From: Beaufortia kweichowensis
Taxonomy: Eukaryota; Chordata; Actinopteri; Cypriniformes; Gastromyzontidae
Direction: 5' to 3'
Assembly: GCA_019155185.1 (NCBI GenBank)
Contig: CM032800.1
Span: forward strand, 17,566,938 to 17,630,937
DNA: 64,000 bases
Part shown: positions 49,245-61,735 of the stretch, piece by piece
How the letters are laid out: each line of letters starts with the position of its first letter
Numbering within the stretch: position 1 is the first letter of the stretch
Notes under the pieces: generated by a model
Told to the model about the DNA's origin: nothing
Database searches by the model: none
The model's input: only the letters and a program-made list of their open reading frames with translations
Program-made: the position numbers and the translations under genes

Positions 49245-52200
49245 AGAGCTTAGATTCTCTGCCCGAGCCCGGACTCGGGCCGGGTCGGGCCGATATTTCC
49301 CGCCACCGTCCTCGGGCCGGGTCGGGCCCTTGATAAAAGCCGCGTCCGCGTGTCATCGCGGCGTCCTCGTCCACTTGCTTTCGGAGTCACCATGCAACGC
49401 TGCGATCACACCTGCTGTGAGCTTAAGTTACAACATGGAGCTGGAAGAGCAACATGGAGCTGGAAGAAACAAAGAAACAAATTAAAAGCGGGGAATTAAC
49501 CTTGAGCACATTTGGAGGAAAATCGGAGGTTTGGAAATATTTTAAACTAGTCGTGGGGGTGACAACATTTGTGTTGGCTTTGTCTCGATGCATTAAATGC
49601 GGCACGCTGCTAAGCGCTATGACAGCAAAAAGCGGGGACTTCAAATGATGAACAGACACATGAAGCAGGCTTGCCATGCCAGAAATTATGATAGTAGTCA
49701 GCCTCAGCCCTCAATGTCCTCTTTTGTTACATTTCCAAGCATTCCCCTGAGGGCCGAGGCAAGCCATCACAGAGAAATCGTTGAGTTTTGCTGCAGGGAC
49801 ATAAAGGCCATTTTACGTTGTAAGTGGCCAGGGCTTCGGCGGCTAGCTCAAGAATTAATCAATGTTGGTGCTACATATGGTCGTGTATCGGCCCAGTCAA
49901 TTCTGCCTCACCATAGCACCCTTTCCAAGGCTTGCATAGGGAAAGGCAGATGAGGAAGGAGGAAGTTCTGGCACAGGCGGCTCAAAGATGCTCTGAAGAA
50001 TGGAGGCGTGGCGATGAGTACAGATATGTGGACTGATGACTACAGAAAGATAAGTTACATCGCCAATGGCGTGCCATTATATCACCGGCGACTATAATTT
50101 AGTTGGTAAAACTCTCACCACCGCAATGTTTCCCGTGGAAGATGCTAAACGCGGAAAAATATCAAACCAGCGAGATAGTGGGCTTGCTGGTCAACAAAAT
50201 TTGGCCTCGACCCTAAGCTCCCTCAACCGAATAGTGTGGTTAACAGATGAAGGCAGCAACATAATCAAAGCCCTGGAACCATATAGGAGGCTTTCTTGTC
50301 TCGATCACCTAATTAATACTGTCCTTACATACGGTCTGCATGCCCGATGCACTGTCAGCAGCGCCCGGATATAGGTGAGACCATATCTGCTCGCGAAAAA
50401 GACTTGTAAGATATCTAAAACAATCTGGCCTGGTTGGCGAATTGTCAAAGACAGTGCTACAGATGGGAGGCAGCGATTCAGCACAGTGTACCTCACACTC
50501 AAGTCAGTGCAAGACATATACTCAGAGCTACGGGAGAAACTGGAGAACAGCTTGGTGAGAGTTGAAGCGCATCGAAAATATTGCACCTGACTTATTGAGC
50601 TTTCTGGTCACATTTTGGAGCCATTCTATAATGCCCAGAGAGAGTTGGAGGCGACAAATATGCAACCATAAACCTGGTCTGCCTCTGGCAGAGAGAGACT
50701 GAAGAGACATTGTCAGCCCTCTCCCACTGACTCACCGCAACAAGCATTTGTGCGCCAGAACATGCGAGTTCATTGTGCAAAAAATCAAGGTGAACATGCT
50801 GCACAAAGTTGCTCTTTTCCTCTGGCCCAAATTCAACAAATTGAGGATGATGTCTCCTGTAGAGATAGCTGAAGTACATGCTCGCGTTAGCACCTACTCT
50901 TGCCTTGTGGAGGAAGATGCTGGGGAGGCTCACAGTGCAATGAGCAGTACTGGCTTCACACCACCAGCAGCCAGGCCCGAGAGGACTCGAATTTGCTGAG
51001 TGGGAGAACCAAAGGCGGTGATAGCGAACCAGATGAGGATGGAAGTGGCTATGTACAATTCACAGAAGCATGCCATGGATGACGACCGGGACCTACTGAA
51101 ATGGTGGAAAGTGAATGGATTGGTGTACCCAAAACTAGCCAGGCTGGCAAGATCCGTCCTCTGCATTCCAGCAAGCAGCAGCAGCAGCGGCGGGTGTTCA
51201 GCACAGCTGGCCCGGCGATAGAGCAGAGGAGGACCGGCTCTGAAACCAGAAACTGTGGGCCGTAATCTTGTTCTTGCATGACAACATGTAAAACCATGTA
51301 AGTAGGCTATAGCTTTGTGATTAATATGGTATTATATAATGATTACATATATAGCAGGCAGCCTTGCTTGCCTAATCAATTTCTTACACTTCATCTACAG
51401 GCTCATACACAGGCAGGAGGCTACCAGAATGGAGCAGCGTTTTTGCACTATAGGCCTACGTTTTATAATAGGCTTTACAAATATTTATTTTGTTTAAAAC
51501 ATTGTTTAATTATATTAAAGTTGTAGGCCTTTAGTCTTAGGCCATCATTTTCTGTGTTCATCGTTGTTCACGGTTTATTTTTTATTTATTTTTCGTTTCT
51601 TCATTGAATTTCAAGATCCATTTAGGGTCCATTCAATTATTTCTGAATAAACAAACAAGCACTTAGTTTACATGCTTCTTCCTTGTCGTATTATTCATTA
51701 AGATAATAATTAATAAATGCCGCACAATTATGAACTTGATAAATGTTACAGATATGTTTTACTATGCACAAACAAATTCATTTCAACTTACATGTGCAAA
51801 ATTGAGAATTAAATGAATGTGCTGCAATTTGTACAAAAAGAGAGTCTGTAGTAGCCCTCGTGTTTTGAGCCATTAAATAAGCACATTTAGTTTTAAGTTT
51901 AAGTATTGTTTTGAAGAAAGATTTTCTTTAAAGTGAATTTAGATTTTAGTATAAAAATTGTATCTTAATTTTAATACATTTTTCATCAACCAATTACCTG
52001 GATTTAATACATAAAAGCAATATAGCAGACAATATAATAATGACATGGATATACGGTATGTGGTCCACACTACACCATTTGAAACTTGTAACTGCGCTGT
52101 CACCGAATTTACAAATGCACATCTTGCTTGTTGCTCACACATATTATGTTGAAATAACAATATGTTGAAGTAACATTATTAATTATAATAAATATTTAAG

Positions 52201-52596
52201 AATATTTGATTGAAAGCTGAATGTTGTGCTTGTTCAATTTAATAAAATTAAAACTTTAATTAGGCTATGATAATTAAAATAATTGAATATTTAATATTGA
52301 GTGGCCAATTTTTTGATCATTTATTAATAGTATTTATATAATAGCCTATATATATAACTGCGTGAGGTTCACCCTGTAGCCTAAATGATCTAGCACAGCA
52401 GCACCTGCGTTAAAAAATAAAAATCTGGCGCGCCCCTGGTTATATTGGCCCACATATTAAAAGTAATTAGGGTTTAAATCGGACTCGGGCTCATAATTAC
52501 AGTGAAGCGATAGTCGGGCGGGCCGGGCACTCGGACCTAGCGATGCTTTCGGGCTTTCCGGGTAGAGGGTTGAGGCTTGATTTGTTGATCTAAGCT
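49245..52596 (+). mobile_element. Second hAT-type transposon, decayed, GC-rich ends
   Basis: The left end AGAGCTTAGATTCTCTGCCC and the right end, inverted as AGCTTAGATCAACAAATC, share the terminal AGCTTAGAT. Both ends have subterminal CGGGCCGGGTCGGGCC-like GC blocks (49258-49330 and 52490-52560), unlike the AT-rich surroundings. The interior carries the broken transposase. The right end touches the assembly gap. Confidence 0.7.
49436..51281 (+). pseudogene. Broken hAT transposase
   Basis: Pieces in changing frames follow hAT order: KSEVWKYFKLV with CIKCGTLL (BED finger) at 49454-49648; MNRHMKQACHA at 49620; FCCRDIKAILRCKWPGLRRL at 49780; STDMWTDDYRKISYIANGV near 50010-50072; WLTDEGSNIIKAL near 50238; and the C-terminal WWKVNGLVYPKLARLARSVL with CIPASSSSS at 51100-51190, followed in another frame by the LVLHDN end near 51265. 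Multiple stops and shifts make it non-functional. It is a different hAT lineage from the one at 11664. Confidence 0.8.
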
Positions 52597-52696
52597 NNNN
52601 NNNNNNNNNNNNNNNNNNNNNNNNNNNNNNNNNNNNNNNNNNNNNNNNNNNNNNNNNNNNNNNNNNNNNNNNNNNNNNNNNNNNNNNNNNNNNNNN
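52597..52696. other. Assembly gap (100 N)
   Basis: Exactly 100 N, the conventional size for an unsized scaffold gap. Contiguity across it is not proven. Confidence 0.99.
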
Positions 52697-52844
52697 ACTT
52701 AAAAGTATACTTTTATATACAAAAAGTGGACCAATTTAGTCCCAAGCAGTATTCAAATAGTACAATTACAAGTATCCTTCTAGTGCACAGATGTTGGTAT
52801 ACTTATACTTCAACATTATTTAAGGATATATTTCTTTTTCATAA

Positions 52845-53015
52845 GGGTTACGTTAAAGCGCAGCTGAAAACAGCGGGTGCGGGCGCTTAACAGCACTTGA
52901 AAGCGCAGCGTTTCTCGCTCCAACAAACACACACAAACAATTAGACTATCAGTCGACTATAGGCAAGACTTCTGATTTGACTATGTAAATCCTTAATTGA
53001 GGGACACCCCTAGTC
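52845..53015. repeat. Dispersed MITE-like repeat, copy 2
   Basis: It matches the right half of 3420-3770, including GACTATCAGTCGACTATAGG and GACTATGTAAATCCTTAATT, then AGGGACACCCCTAG. Confidence 0.55.
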
Positions 53016-53117
53016 TATTTATGTAAGAAAAAGCCTTCTCTAGTTTTACCACTAGTCCTACATGTCAACCTAGTTCTGTATATTGCAATCATTGATAGCT
53101 TGCTGGGAAAATGTTAA

Positions 53118-53617
53118 AGGGGTCATATGACGGTTCTAAAAAGAACATTATTTTGTGTATTTGGTTTAATGCGATGTGTTTACGTGGTTTTAGGGTAAAC
53201 TAAATGCGTCATTTTTTTACAAAGCTCATCATTCTGAAAAGCGCGGTGTGCTCTGATTGGCCAGTGATCCAGTGCACTGTGATTGGCTCGAATACCGCGA
53301 GCAGGAATGTTACTCCTCTTACCATATTTGAAAAACACAGCGTCTTCACAACATGGCGGCACCAGTGGAAACAATACAACAGCCAGAATAAAGGTATGAC
53401 TCCTTTCTTTGCGTGTACATTTGGGCCGTTTGGAAACGGGCCGTGTTTAAACTGAAAGATTAAACTAAAGATGTGACTGAACCTCAACATTTACAGAGAA
53501 TATCTCTTTGGGTTTGAGACTTTGAGCTTTATAACTCTGCAGATCTTCTATATGCACAAACAGATACATAACACACTAAAGAGAAAGAACAACAAGAAAT
53601 CACATCATATGACCCCT
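53118..53617. mobile_element. piggyBac-type MITE with TTAA duplication
   Basis: Exactly 500 bp between TTAA at 53114-53117 and TTAA at 53618-53621. The ends are AGGGGTCATATGAC and its inverse CATATGACCCCT. No transposase frame is present. The inner sequence contains GATTGGCCAGTGATCCAGTG and an ACATGGCGGC motif. Confidence 0.85.
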
Positions 53618-53624
53618 TTAAATG

Positions 53625-53690
53625 CTTTTTAATGTGTAAGTTGCTTTGGATAAAAGTGTCTGCTAAATGAGTAAATGTAAAGGTAATAAA
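53625..53690 (+). repeat. SINE 3'-domain fragment
   Basis: GTTGCTTTGGATAAAAGTGT followed by CTGCTAAATGAGTAAATGTAAA is the same 3' module as in the SINE at 8056-8178. The tRNA head is absent. Confidence 0.5.
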
Positions 53691-56600
53691 GAGCTGCTGA
53701 GCAGAGATGCAGGTGTCTGTGAGCGACTGACATGAATGCTAAACCAACCAGGATAACTTGAGTAGCCAATCAAATTCATCATGTAGGTGAATGCCTGGTT
53801 ATGTAAGATGAATAGTTAACTGAAAGAAATGTTTTCTAGTCATTGTGAATGCAGTAAATGTTTGGTTTGGAAAAACATGAATGTGTACTTTCATAGATGT
53901 ACTTGCTCTTATAACATCACAAGATGTTCTCTCTATCTCTATGTGTGCACAATATCTGACAGGCTAAAGACCCAATGTTGATTTAATTTCCCACCTTCAT
54001 AATTAATGTGATGATTTTTCTTTTATTATAATCTGAGCCCTTCTTAAAAGGTGGCAGCAGATGTCTGTGACCTACCTTCATAGCTGAGCGCATGTCCGTC
54101 CACGAACGATGGAAGAATGAATAACAAGCTATTTAAATCATTTGCCACATGATGTTCAATTAGGTTTTCGTGAGAAATGGAATGAGAACAAGCTCTAAGG
54201 CAGAGATGTAATTCATATAAATCTATCACACACCTTTGCTTAAATGATTAAAACTGAGAGGGATTTTATTAGAAGTCATTCAGGGTAAGCCTTACGCTTC
54301 AGAGACCAGATATCCTTCAATAGCACCAGACCCATCCGATATTATAGTTTCATATCCAATATTTCTGATCTGAAATCTGTCTTCCCTAATTGTTTCACCA
54401 TGTCATATGACAAATTCACTTGAATCACACATTTTTAACAGAACAGGGTTTCTGCAAAACATTGTTCTCACATTAGATCACAAGAATCTGTCAATCCAAG
54501 TGAAAACATTAGATCTTCCATCACAGACATTTTATTTGATATTTGTCTTAGCAGTTGTCTTCCCTGTCACATCTTTGATTCAGATCCATTGTCATTTGTC
54601 AATGTCATGTGACATCAATGATGTCCTTTCATGCAATTATGCAGATTTTTCTCAAAGCAAGACTTTTACGGTATTGCTGTGTTTTTTTTGGATCCCTGGA
54701 ATACAAATCTGATTTCAATTCCACATTTAACAAAGCTCAGTAAATACTCAGTGGTGCTGTATGTTTATAACCCAACAATCTGAATCACTCGGAAGAAACA
54801 GAAATGCGTAATTCTGGAATTAGCAGCTTGGTATGTACTGTATGTGCCTGCTGTTTACCATGTCATCCCCCAAATCTCATCAGAGGAAATCTACTTCAAG
54901 CGAACGAGCAGAAACAAGTGTGCCAGCTCCCACAGTAATTCAAGAGCACAGCTTTCTTTTGTTCTTGCTGCTGTTTTGAGCGCAGGCATGAAAAATAAGT
55001 GACTAAATAAACCCTGCCTCCATCCCCAGTCCCCTCGACAAACTCAGCACTCTCTCCAAAGCAATAGATCATTACCTGTCGTCTATTTTCAGTGTCTTGC
55101 ACCTTGGAGTCCCGCTGTAATTTGAATTGCAAGTGACAAAGTTGCACGGCAGGTTGTCAGGAGATCCCCTCCAGTGTTTATTAACTTTGCGAATTGAATA
55201 ATTACCCGGGGTCATCACATAATTGAGTCGACCTCGTAAAATCACAGGAGGGACGGTTCTGATGTGCCAATCTAATTCTCTTCCCGTGGCCGTATGCGAC
55301 CCCCGAACTCCCCATCTGCCGGACAGACTCTTCGATATGTCAGCCTCATTATTGAGCCAGAAATAATGAGACCTGGCAACTCGAAGAAAAAATGTTTACT
55401 GTATTAACGAGGTTACGCACCACGGTCACAATGTACAAAGCTGGGAAAAGTAAACAAAGAAAACGATTTATAAGCGTAAGTGATTTATGTTTGGCAGAAA
55501 TGCAGATCTGTCATCATATTCTGATTCTTTTTATTGGTCTGTTGTTCTAATGTGAAAACTAAAACCGACAGAAGAACAGGGATGTATCATTATAATTAAG
55601 TATGTAATAAATGTATTGGAGACATTAAATGTCTATTGATTTATTTCATATTCTTTGTAGAAAAAAATGAAGAGTTCAGCTGCAAAACCTTTTAAATCCA
55701 TCAGACCTCTTTTCTTTTAAATAAGCATTTTTTATCAGGCTCTTATGTTCAGGTTCAGTAATTTCATTTTAATTGTAATGATGAGGTTATTACTACTATT
55801 GAATAAATAGGCTTTTTTTAACAAAAACATCACTTTAGACAGATTTTCTTTTGCATCAAAACCCACGGAATCCATTTGTGCTTTTTTAACAAAAACACTA
55901 AATCCATTTTGGGAAATAAACGATTGCGAAATCGCTAAAGGTGGAACTAGAAACATTGAAAAAAATGAAAGAACAATCAATTCAAAACTAAACTCAAATC
56001 TCTTTACGCGTGGGTTGGGGGGTTGAGATCTGCGGTTATTTGCCGATCCCAGCCCATTTGTCTGAATAAAGGCAAAATCCTCCAAAATACATGCAAACAA
56101 AACCGTTGAAATCATATATGATTCGATTGGTGCGTTCTGATTGGTTCTCGAAACAGAGGCTTTTGCTGCTGAAAGGAAGTGGCGTCTGAAATCAATATTT
56201 CAGACCGGACAGAATGTGGTATTTAACACGTTCTGAAGTAAAATGATTCGAGTAACGTATACTATGTGTTGAGAGCATTCACTCGTCATCATTATCTCGT
56301 TTTTGAGCTTTTGCATCTGAAATCTTTCAATATTGTCTTAAAAACACAATCACATTTTTATCACATATCAAACTTCCAGAACTAAAGATTGTGTCAACAT
56401 GAAGGACTTCTTGCTAATCATTTTCCATCTACAGCTAAGCATTTTCACACGATGACTTTAGGTGTCATGTCAACTGGCGTGATATTTATTGACACAAATC
56501 AAATTAAAATACAAATATCCACATAGGATTTATTTATTACTTTTGTTTGGCATCATTGTCATCAAACCAGAGACACCAACTGAAAAGTAAGTAAGGACTT

Positions 56601-56764
56601 ACATTCACCAAACAAAGTGTCACATGGGCTGTTTTTACAGCACTTTTCTCTGTTGAATGGAAAAGAAAATTGCTTTCTGTGTTAAACAGAAGAATGGGCT
56701 GGTGACATGAGGATGAAAACATGAGAGTTCATTTTTTGGTGAGCTGTTTCTTTAAATCCCATGA
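53691..56764. other. Non-coding DNA with a possible conserved element at 54890-55430
   Basis: No exon is supported. 54890-55430 stands out: balanced composition, intact CpGs, several TAATTA/ATAATTGA homeodomain-like cores and no repeat signature. That is what vertebrate conserved non-coding elements often look like, but conservation cannot be measured here. Confidence 0.25.
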
Positions 56765-56894
56765 TTAGTCTGAATAGAGAAGAAAGTCCGGCGGTCGTGT
56801 TTTGTTTGTCTCAACGGCTTTGACGAGAAAGGCAGTGCTCTGAATCTTGCTGGCTTTGTTGTCGCCTTTCTTTGTTTTGCTCAGGGCTCTCTGA
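56765..56894 (-). CDS. Possible terminal coding exon, protein not recognised
   Basis: A strong pyrimidine tract ending TCTGTCGGACAG precedes 130 nt that stay open to TAA at 56765-56767. One frame reads QRALSKTKKGDNKASKIQST then AFLVKAVETNKTRPPDFLL, a Lys-rich tail. No partner exon is recognised, so it may be chance. Confidence 0.25.
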
Positions 56895-57013
56895 CTGTCC
56901 GACAGAGAAGAACACAAACACAAAAACATGTTGTCATCTGTGTAACAAGCTGAGCCACAGGAAGAGCAGACAACATGAGGGTCCTGGACAGCAATACTGT
57001 ATGTTAAGTATAT

Positions 57014-57289
57014 TTAGAGCGGCTCGTGTGTCAGTAAGTCTTTAAGCATTAATAAATGTTGCTTTATCTGAAACAATTCTTCAGTTTCTTTGTTACAACT
57101 GAGACAGTTCAGAGACCTCATTACTTCACATGCTTTCTGTTTAAAATCTTTTACATGAATAATCAAATGTTTTACATCGTCTGAATTTGAGTTATGCCTA
57201 AATGAATTTGTCTTTAAAAATGTAAAATACATCATTAAATTTTCAACAATAATAACTGTGTGTTCACAGCTTGCAGGGTATGTGTTCAC
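57014..57289 (-). CDS. Possible terminal exon of a short-chain cytokine-like protein
   Basis: A 91-codon open frame in AT-rich DNA; the plausible exon starts after CTCAAATTCAG near 57193 and runs to TAA at 57014. It encodes DDVKHLIIHVKDFKQ, then RSLNCLSCNKETEELFQ, then a Leu-rich amphipathic end HLLMLKDLLTHEPL. A CxxC before a final helix, preceded by a D-x-V-x-x-LII segment, recalls the last part of IL-15 and IL-21. No upstream exon or signal peptide was found, so this is only a candidate. Confidence 0.22.
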   Translation of the reverse strand: MNTYPASCEHTVIIVENLMMYFTFLKTNSFRHNSNSDDVKHLIIHVKDFKQKACEVMRSLNCLSCNKETEELFQIKQHLLMLKDLLTHEPL

Positions 57290-57446
57290 TCCTCACTGGA
57301 TGGGATAAATACACATTTGTCAGGTTATTGTCTTTAAAGTGATGTTTTAGAATGAACAATTTAGGCTTGAGATAAGATGCGTAAGAAATTAGTCCTTTCC
57401 ACAAGAGCATTTCAGAGTTATGGAGTCTTGAGCCACTGATGTGTAT

Positions 57447-57947
<501 letters not shown>

Positions 57948-60900
57948 ACATGCACATGTGTCTGAAATAATGAGACAGAAAAGCCTGTGAATAAGTATAA
58001 ATATTTATTTTTGTGTGGCATTTTCCCTATTATCTGCAGTAATAAAGAATCACGAGAACAAGTAGCTCTATTAATATTTTTCTCTTTGTTTTGATAAGGC
58101 CTAAGTTCCACCTGTTCCATTATTTGTAAAGTTTGACATTGAAAACAGCAGATGATGTGCTCTGATGGACTGTAGCCTAAATCTTTCTGTTATTTCAGAA
58201 CTGTAATGTGGTCGACACACCTTGAACTACCCAGTAGGTGTCCGTTTACTGAAAATGAATGCACACCTTAGATTGCCAACCAATCAGAATGAAGCATTCA
58301 ACAGCCCTGCAGGAGAAATATACTGTATATATAGTTTACACTTTTATAAGCACAGATAACTAGCAGACTATTTTTCTTCATTTCTAGTAGACACAGCAAG
58401 CATAGCTGTATTTTAAAGACAGAGAGGGAGAAAACAAAGAAAATCCTGCCTTTAAAACATATAAAGATAAGTGTCCATAAATCCCGTTCCATTAGTCAAC
58501 ATCCCTTGAAACAATCAGTAATTCATCAGCAGAATGTTTGATCAAGCTCATCCTATTCCCTGCGCAAACAGCCAGTGGCGCGACCCCGACCACAAGCCCT
58601 TCTTTCTAACACTTTACGTTCATTTTTAAGCGTTCCCTGAGGCAGATGGGCAGCGGTGTCACTTCTCCAGGTAATGAGGGTTGATCTCTACCTGAGGAAC
58701 GAGTCTCATGTCATGTCACACTTCTCTTCCTCCCCCGTATCACTCCAACTCTCTGAACAATCTGAGCGGGAGACACGCGTTTGCATTATGTCAGCTGAGA
58801 GGCGTCACGCTCCGCGGCAGAGAGCCGAAGCCGTCACCAGTGGCATCGTTCCACGGCGAGAGGTTCGGTGTGATGTGTTGTGGGCACGTGTCCACCCAAC
58901 AGCCCTGCGTATTCTGGCAGGTTTTGACAGCACATTCCAACTGAATGTGTGTTTACTGTATGTGCGTAACCTTTATTATGACAGGCTGAACTTAAACCGC
59001 TGAGGTAATGACAGTGACAGAGACGAGAAGAATATCTTGAGATGTCATGTGTGCATAACAGACATTAATGATACACATATATCTCTGAAAGAAATCAAGA
59101 TACTCTATAGTGTATCTTCATGATGGCTCCAGGCCACGGTTCACTAACATCACTATTATTTCAATTTCAGAAACGTACGAAGAAATAACATTCAACCGGT
59201 TATCATCGGGAAATGCATCCCAAAAGAATGATAAGGGACCTGCCGTGAAATGTTACTATGTAATCTAGTATGTAACGAGTGAAGTCGAGGTGCAGTTTAA
59301 TGTAATCAACAAGATAAGTCAAGAGTAAGTAGACCTAACTTGACAGAACTGAACTAAACCTGACAAACATGAGACTCAACAGATAACACAAACTAAAGGG
59401 TAACAAGACACAATAGGGCGGGGTGACGTGAAAGACTACAACATAGATGGACAAGGACTACAAGCAGAAATGGCATGATAACAATGACAAAACAAATCAG
59501 CACAATTCTGAATAAGGGCACACAGCTTTGCTTATAGACATGAGGTAAACAGCACACAGTCAGACATTATACATACTACTCAATGTGATGGATTATAAAG
59601 CTTTACAGTAGCTGAAGGTACATGTCTATAAAACATTTTCAATTAGTATTAGGTCATTTCTACTCTTTTTACCATTTTAATGAGGGTGATGTTCATTAAA
59701 TATACTAAAACCCATACTTCAGTCATCATTTATTCATCCTTATGTGGTTTATAAACCTCTATGTGACTCGTGAGAAACGTCTCAGTGCTTTTGTGTTCAT
59801 ATAATGAAAGTCAATGAGGGTCAATGTTGTTTGATTATCAACATCCTTTAAAATATCTTTATACAGAAAGTCATGATGATGAATGCATGATGAAAGAATT
59901 TTCATTCTGGGTAATATATCCCTTTAGGTATCTCTATTTTTCTTATGTGACAAAAGTTTTTTAACTTCATTGTTTACGTCTCACAGTATTGTGAGCACAG
60001 AATATTTAAACACTTAAATGTAAAAAAACGCTGAAAGGTCAGATAGGTCAAATGTAGCACGAGTCACACAGTACATGTAAGTGAAACGTTCATGATGGAT
60101 TGATTCTTGCCCCGCTTGAGCTGTGTGTTCCTCAAACAGGCCTCAAATCATCCACACAGACAGTCGTAAATTTGTGCGGTTTCAAGGTCAAAGTACAGAC
60201 CCAAAGCCAGCGTGAGATGTCACCCTAAGAAATTACGTGGCAGTCATGCGCAAAATTGCTTACACAGATCACAGACGTCCACCCATCTGTTGTGGGATGG
60301 GCAGGGGATGCTCGCTCACAGAGTTAATAGTTTTTTAGGAGGACACGTGGGCCATTTTGGCCGGTTTGTTAATAAAGCATTTACTCGCTGCTCGGCCTCA
60401 GATAATCTGCATGCTGGGGATCTTACCTAATACCCTAATACCTTCATCTCTCAACGCTGTGACATGTGAGATTTATCTTCACATTTATTCGTTTAAAAAG
60501 CTACATTAGCAGACGTACACTCCAGATGAATGCTGCATTAACCTATGATGCCACGTTACATTTACATTTGTAACCATTCAACCCTCAACTATCATTCTTT
60601 CACAATGGTTTGGGGGGATATTTTGTTTTGTTGGTGTGTTTGCTTGCTGTGAATCGTTTGCTGTCATAGATTTGTTCCTCAGGTATGTGTCATGAGTTGT
60701 GCTTGTTCTTCTCGTCTTTATTGGCTGCAGGTGAATTTTTTCCACAGATGGTGAACCGTGAGGACCTTTTATATATTCTTCCTGATGTTCTGCCATCTGG
60801 AGCCATACAGATTATTGTTATGTTCATACACGTACACATTATATTAATCATTACGCATGTGACTCAGGAGCAAAAACATATCAGTGACAAACGATAACCA

Positions 60901-61030
60901 CGCCTGCCTAATGCAGAAGACGAGAAGACCAGAGGGGCGTAAGTGACATTTCACCAACTTTAAACTAAAAATGACCAGTTACATCTGACTTTGTGCACTG
61001 ATTTTTATAATAAAATGACTTCAATGTTCA
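57948..61030. other. Non-coding DNA, no gene seen; CpG-containing stretch at 58560-58990
   Basis: No exon could be supported. 58560-58990 is GC-richer than its surroundings, with many CpGs and no repeat signature, so it may be regulatory or conserved. A MITE lies at 59721-59929. Confidence 0.3.
59721..59929. mobile_element. MITE, copy 2 of the 30133 family
   Basis: It starts AGTCATCATTTATTCATCCT and contains GTCAATGAGGGTCAATGTTG and TATCTTTATACAGAAAGTCA in the order expected for this family. The right end is decayed. Confidence 0.5.
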
Positions 61031-61183
61031 ATGTTCCCTTTCAAGGGAACTCAACTCTGCGTCAGCGCTATGGGAAACGCCTTTGCGTGACTGCGTCTGA
61101 AGCACGTGTGTAAAATCGCCGAATGGCAAGACTGAACGTCACGGGCGGGTGACGTCAGGACCAGGAAGCTATAAAAGGACCTT
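61031..61183 (+). repeat. DIRS left inverted terminal repeat with TATA-like box
   Basis: It is the inverse of 63828-63985. TATAAAAG at 61170-61177 lies near the inner edge and is a likely promoter element for the + strand transcript. Confidence 0.85.
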
Positions 61184-61291
61184 GAGACGCACACACATTC
61201 AGCTTTTGTGCCTTCAGCTGCGCGTGTGTGTATGAGTGTGTTTTGTAGGGCGCTCGAAAACGCCGTAATTAAGACTGTGTGTTTTGCGAGC

Positions 61292-61735
61292 ATGTCTTTC
61301 AGAAAGTGTGTACCTCCCTGTGCTCGCTACATTTGTGTTGTTTGTTTAGGGGTAGATCATGCCCGGTCGGCGCTCGAAAATGCCGACTGCGAGCATTGTG
61401 AAGCCCTTCCCCTTCGCACACTCCGCTCTAGGCTGGCATGTGTAGATAAACATGCCCAGCCAAGCGGTTCCTGTGGCGGTGCCGTTTCTGCCGAGGCAGA
61501 GCGGCGTCTCCCGTCATGGGGATCGCAGATGGACTTGGCGGATGGGTTGGAGACGGGCGCAGCCCTTTCTCCTCCCCTCTCCGCTTCGTCCTCTCTCGTG
61601 CTCGGTCAGCAAGCCTGCTCTGCGGTTCCTGCTGCCCGGGTCGGGAGTCGGGTCTCTTGCTGTCTTCCTCCGAGGAGGGAGATATGCAGAGCGCGGATAT
61701 GGGGAGCGAAGATCCATCTCGCCCCCCATGTATGA
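61292..61735 (+). CDS. DIRS ORF1 (Gag) N-terminal part
   Basis: MSFRKCVPPCARYICVVCLG, then DHARSALENADCEHCEALPL, gives the Cys-rich knuckle expected at the start of DIRS Gag. The frame is lost before the conserved central Gag block, which continues in another frame from 61728, so ORF1 is frameshifted here. Confidence 0.6.
   Translation: MSFRKCVPPCARYICVVCLGVDHARSALENADCEHCEALPLRTLRSRLACVDKHAQPSGSCGGAVSAEAERRLPSWGSQMDLADGLETGAALSPPLSASSSLVLGQQACSAVPAARVGSRVSCCLPPRREICRARIWGAKIHLAPHV

Noticed and set aside
58656..59003. 115-aa ORF in the CpG-rich stretch
   Set aside because: No similarity, no splice context; the overlapping frame is also open, as expected for GC-richer DNA.
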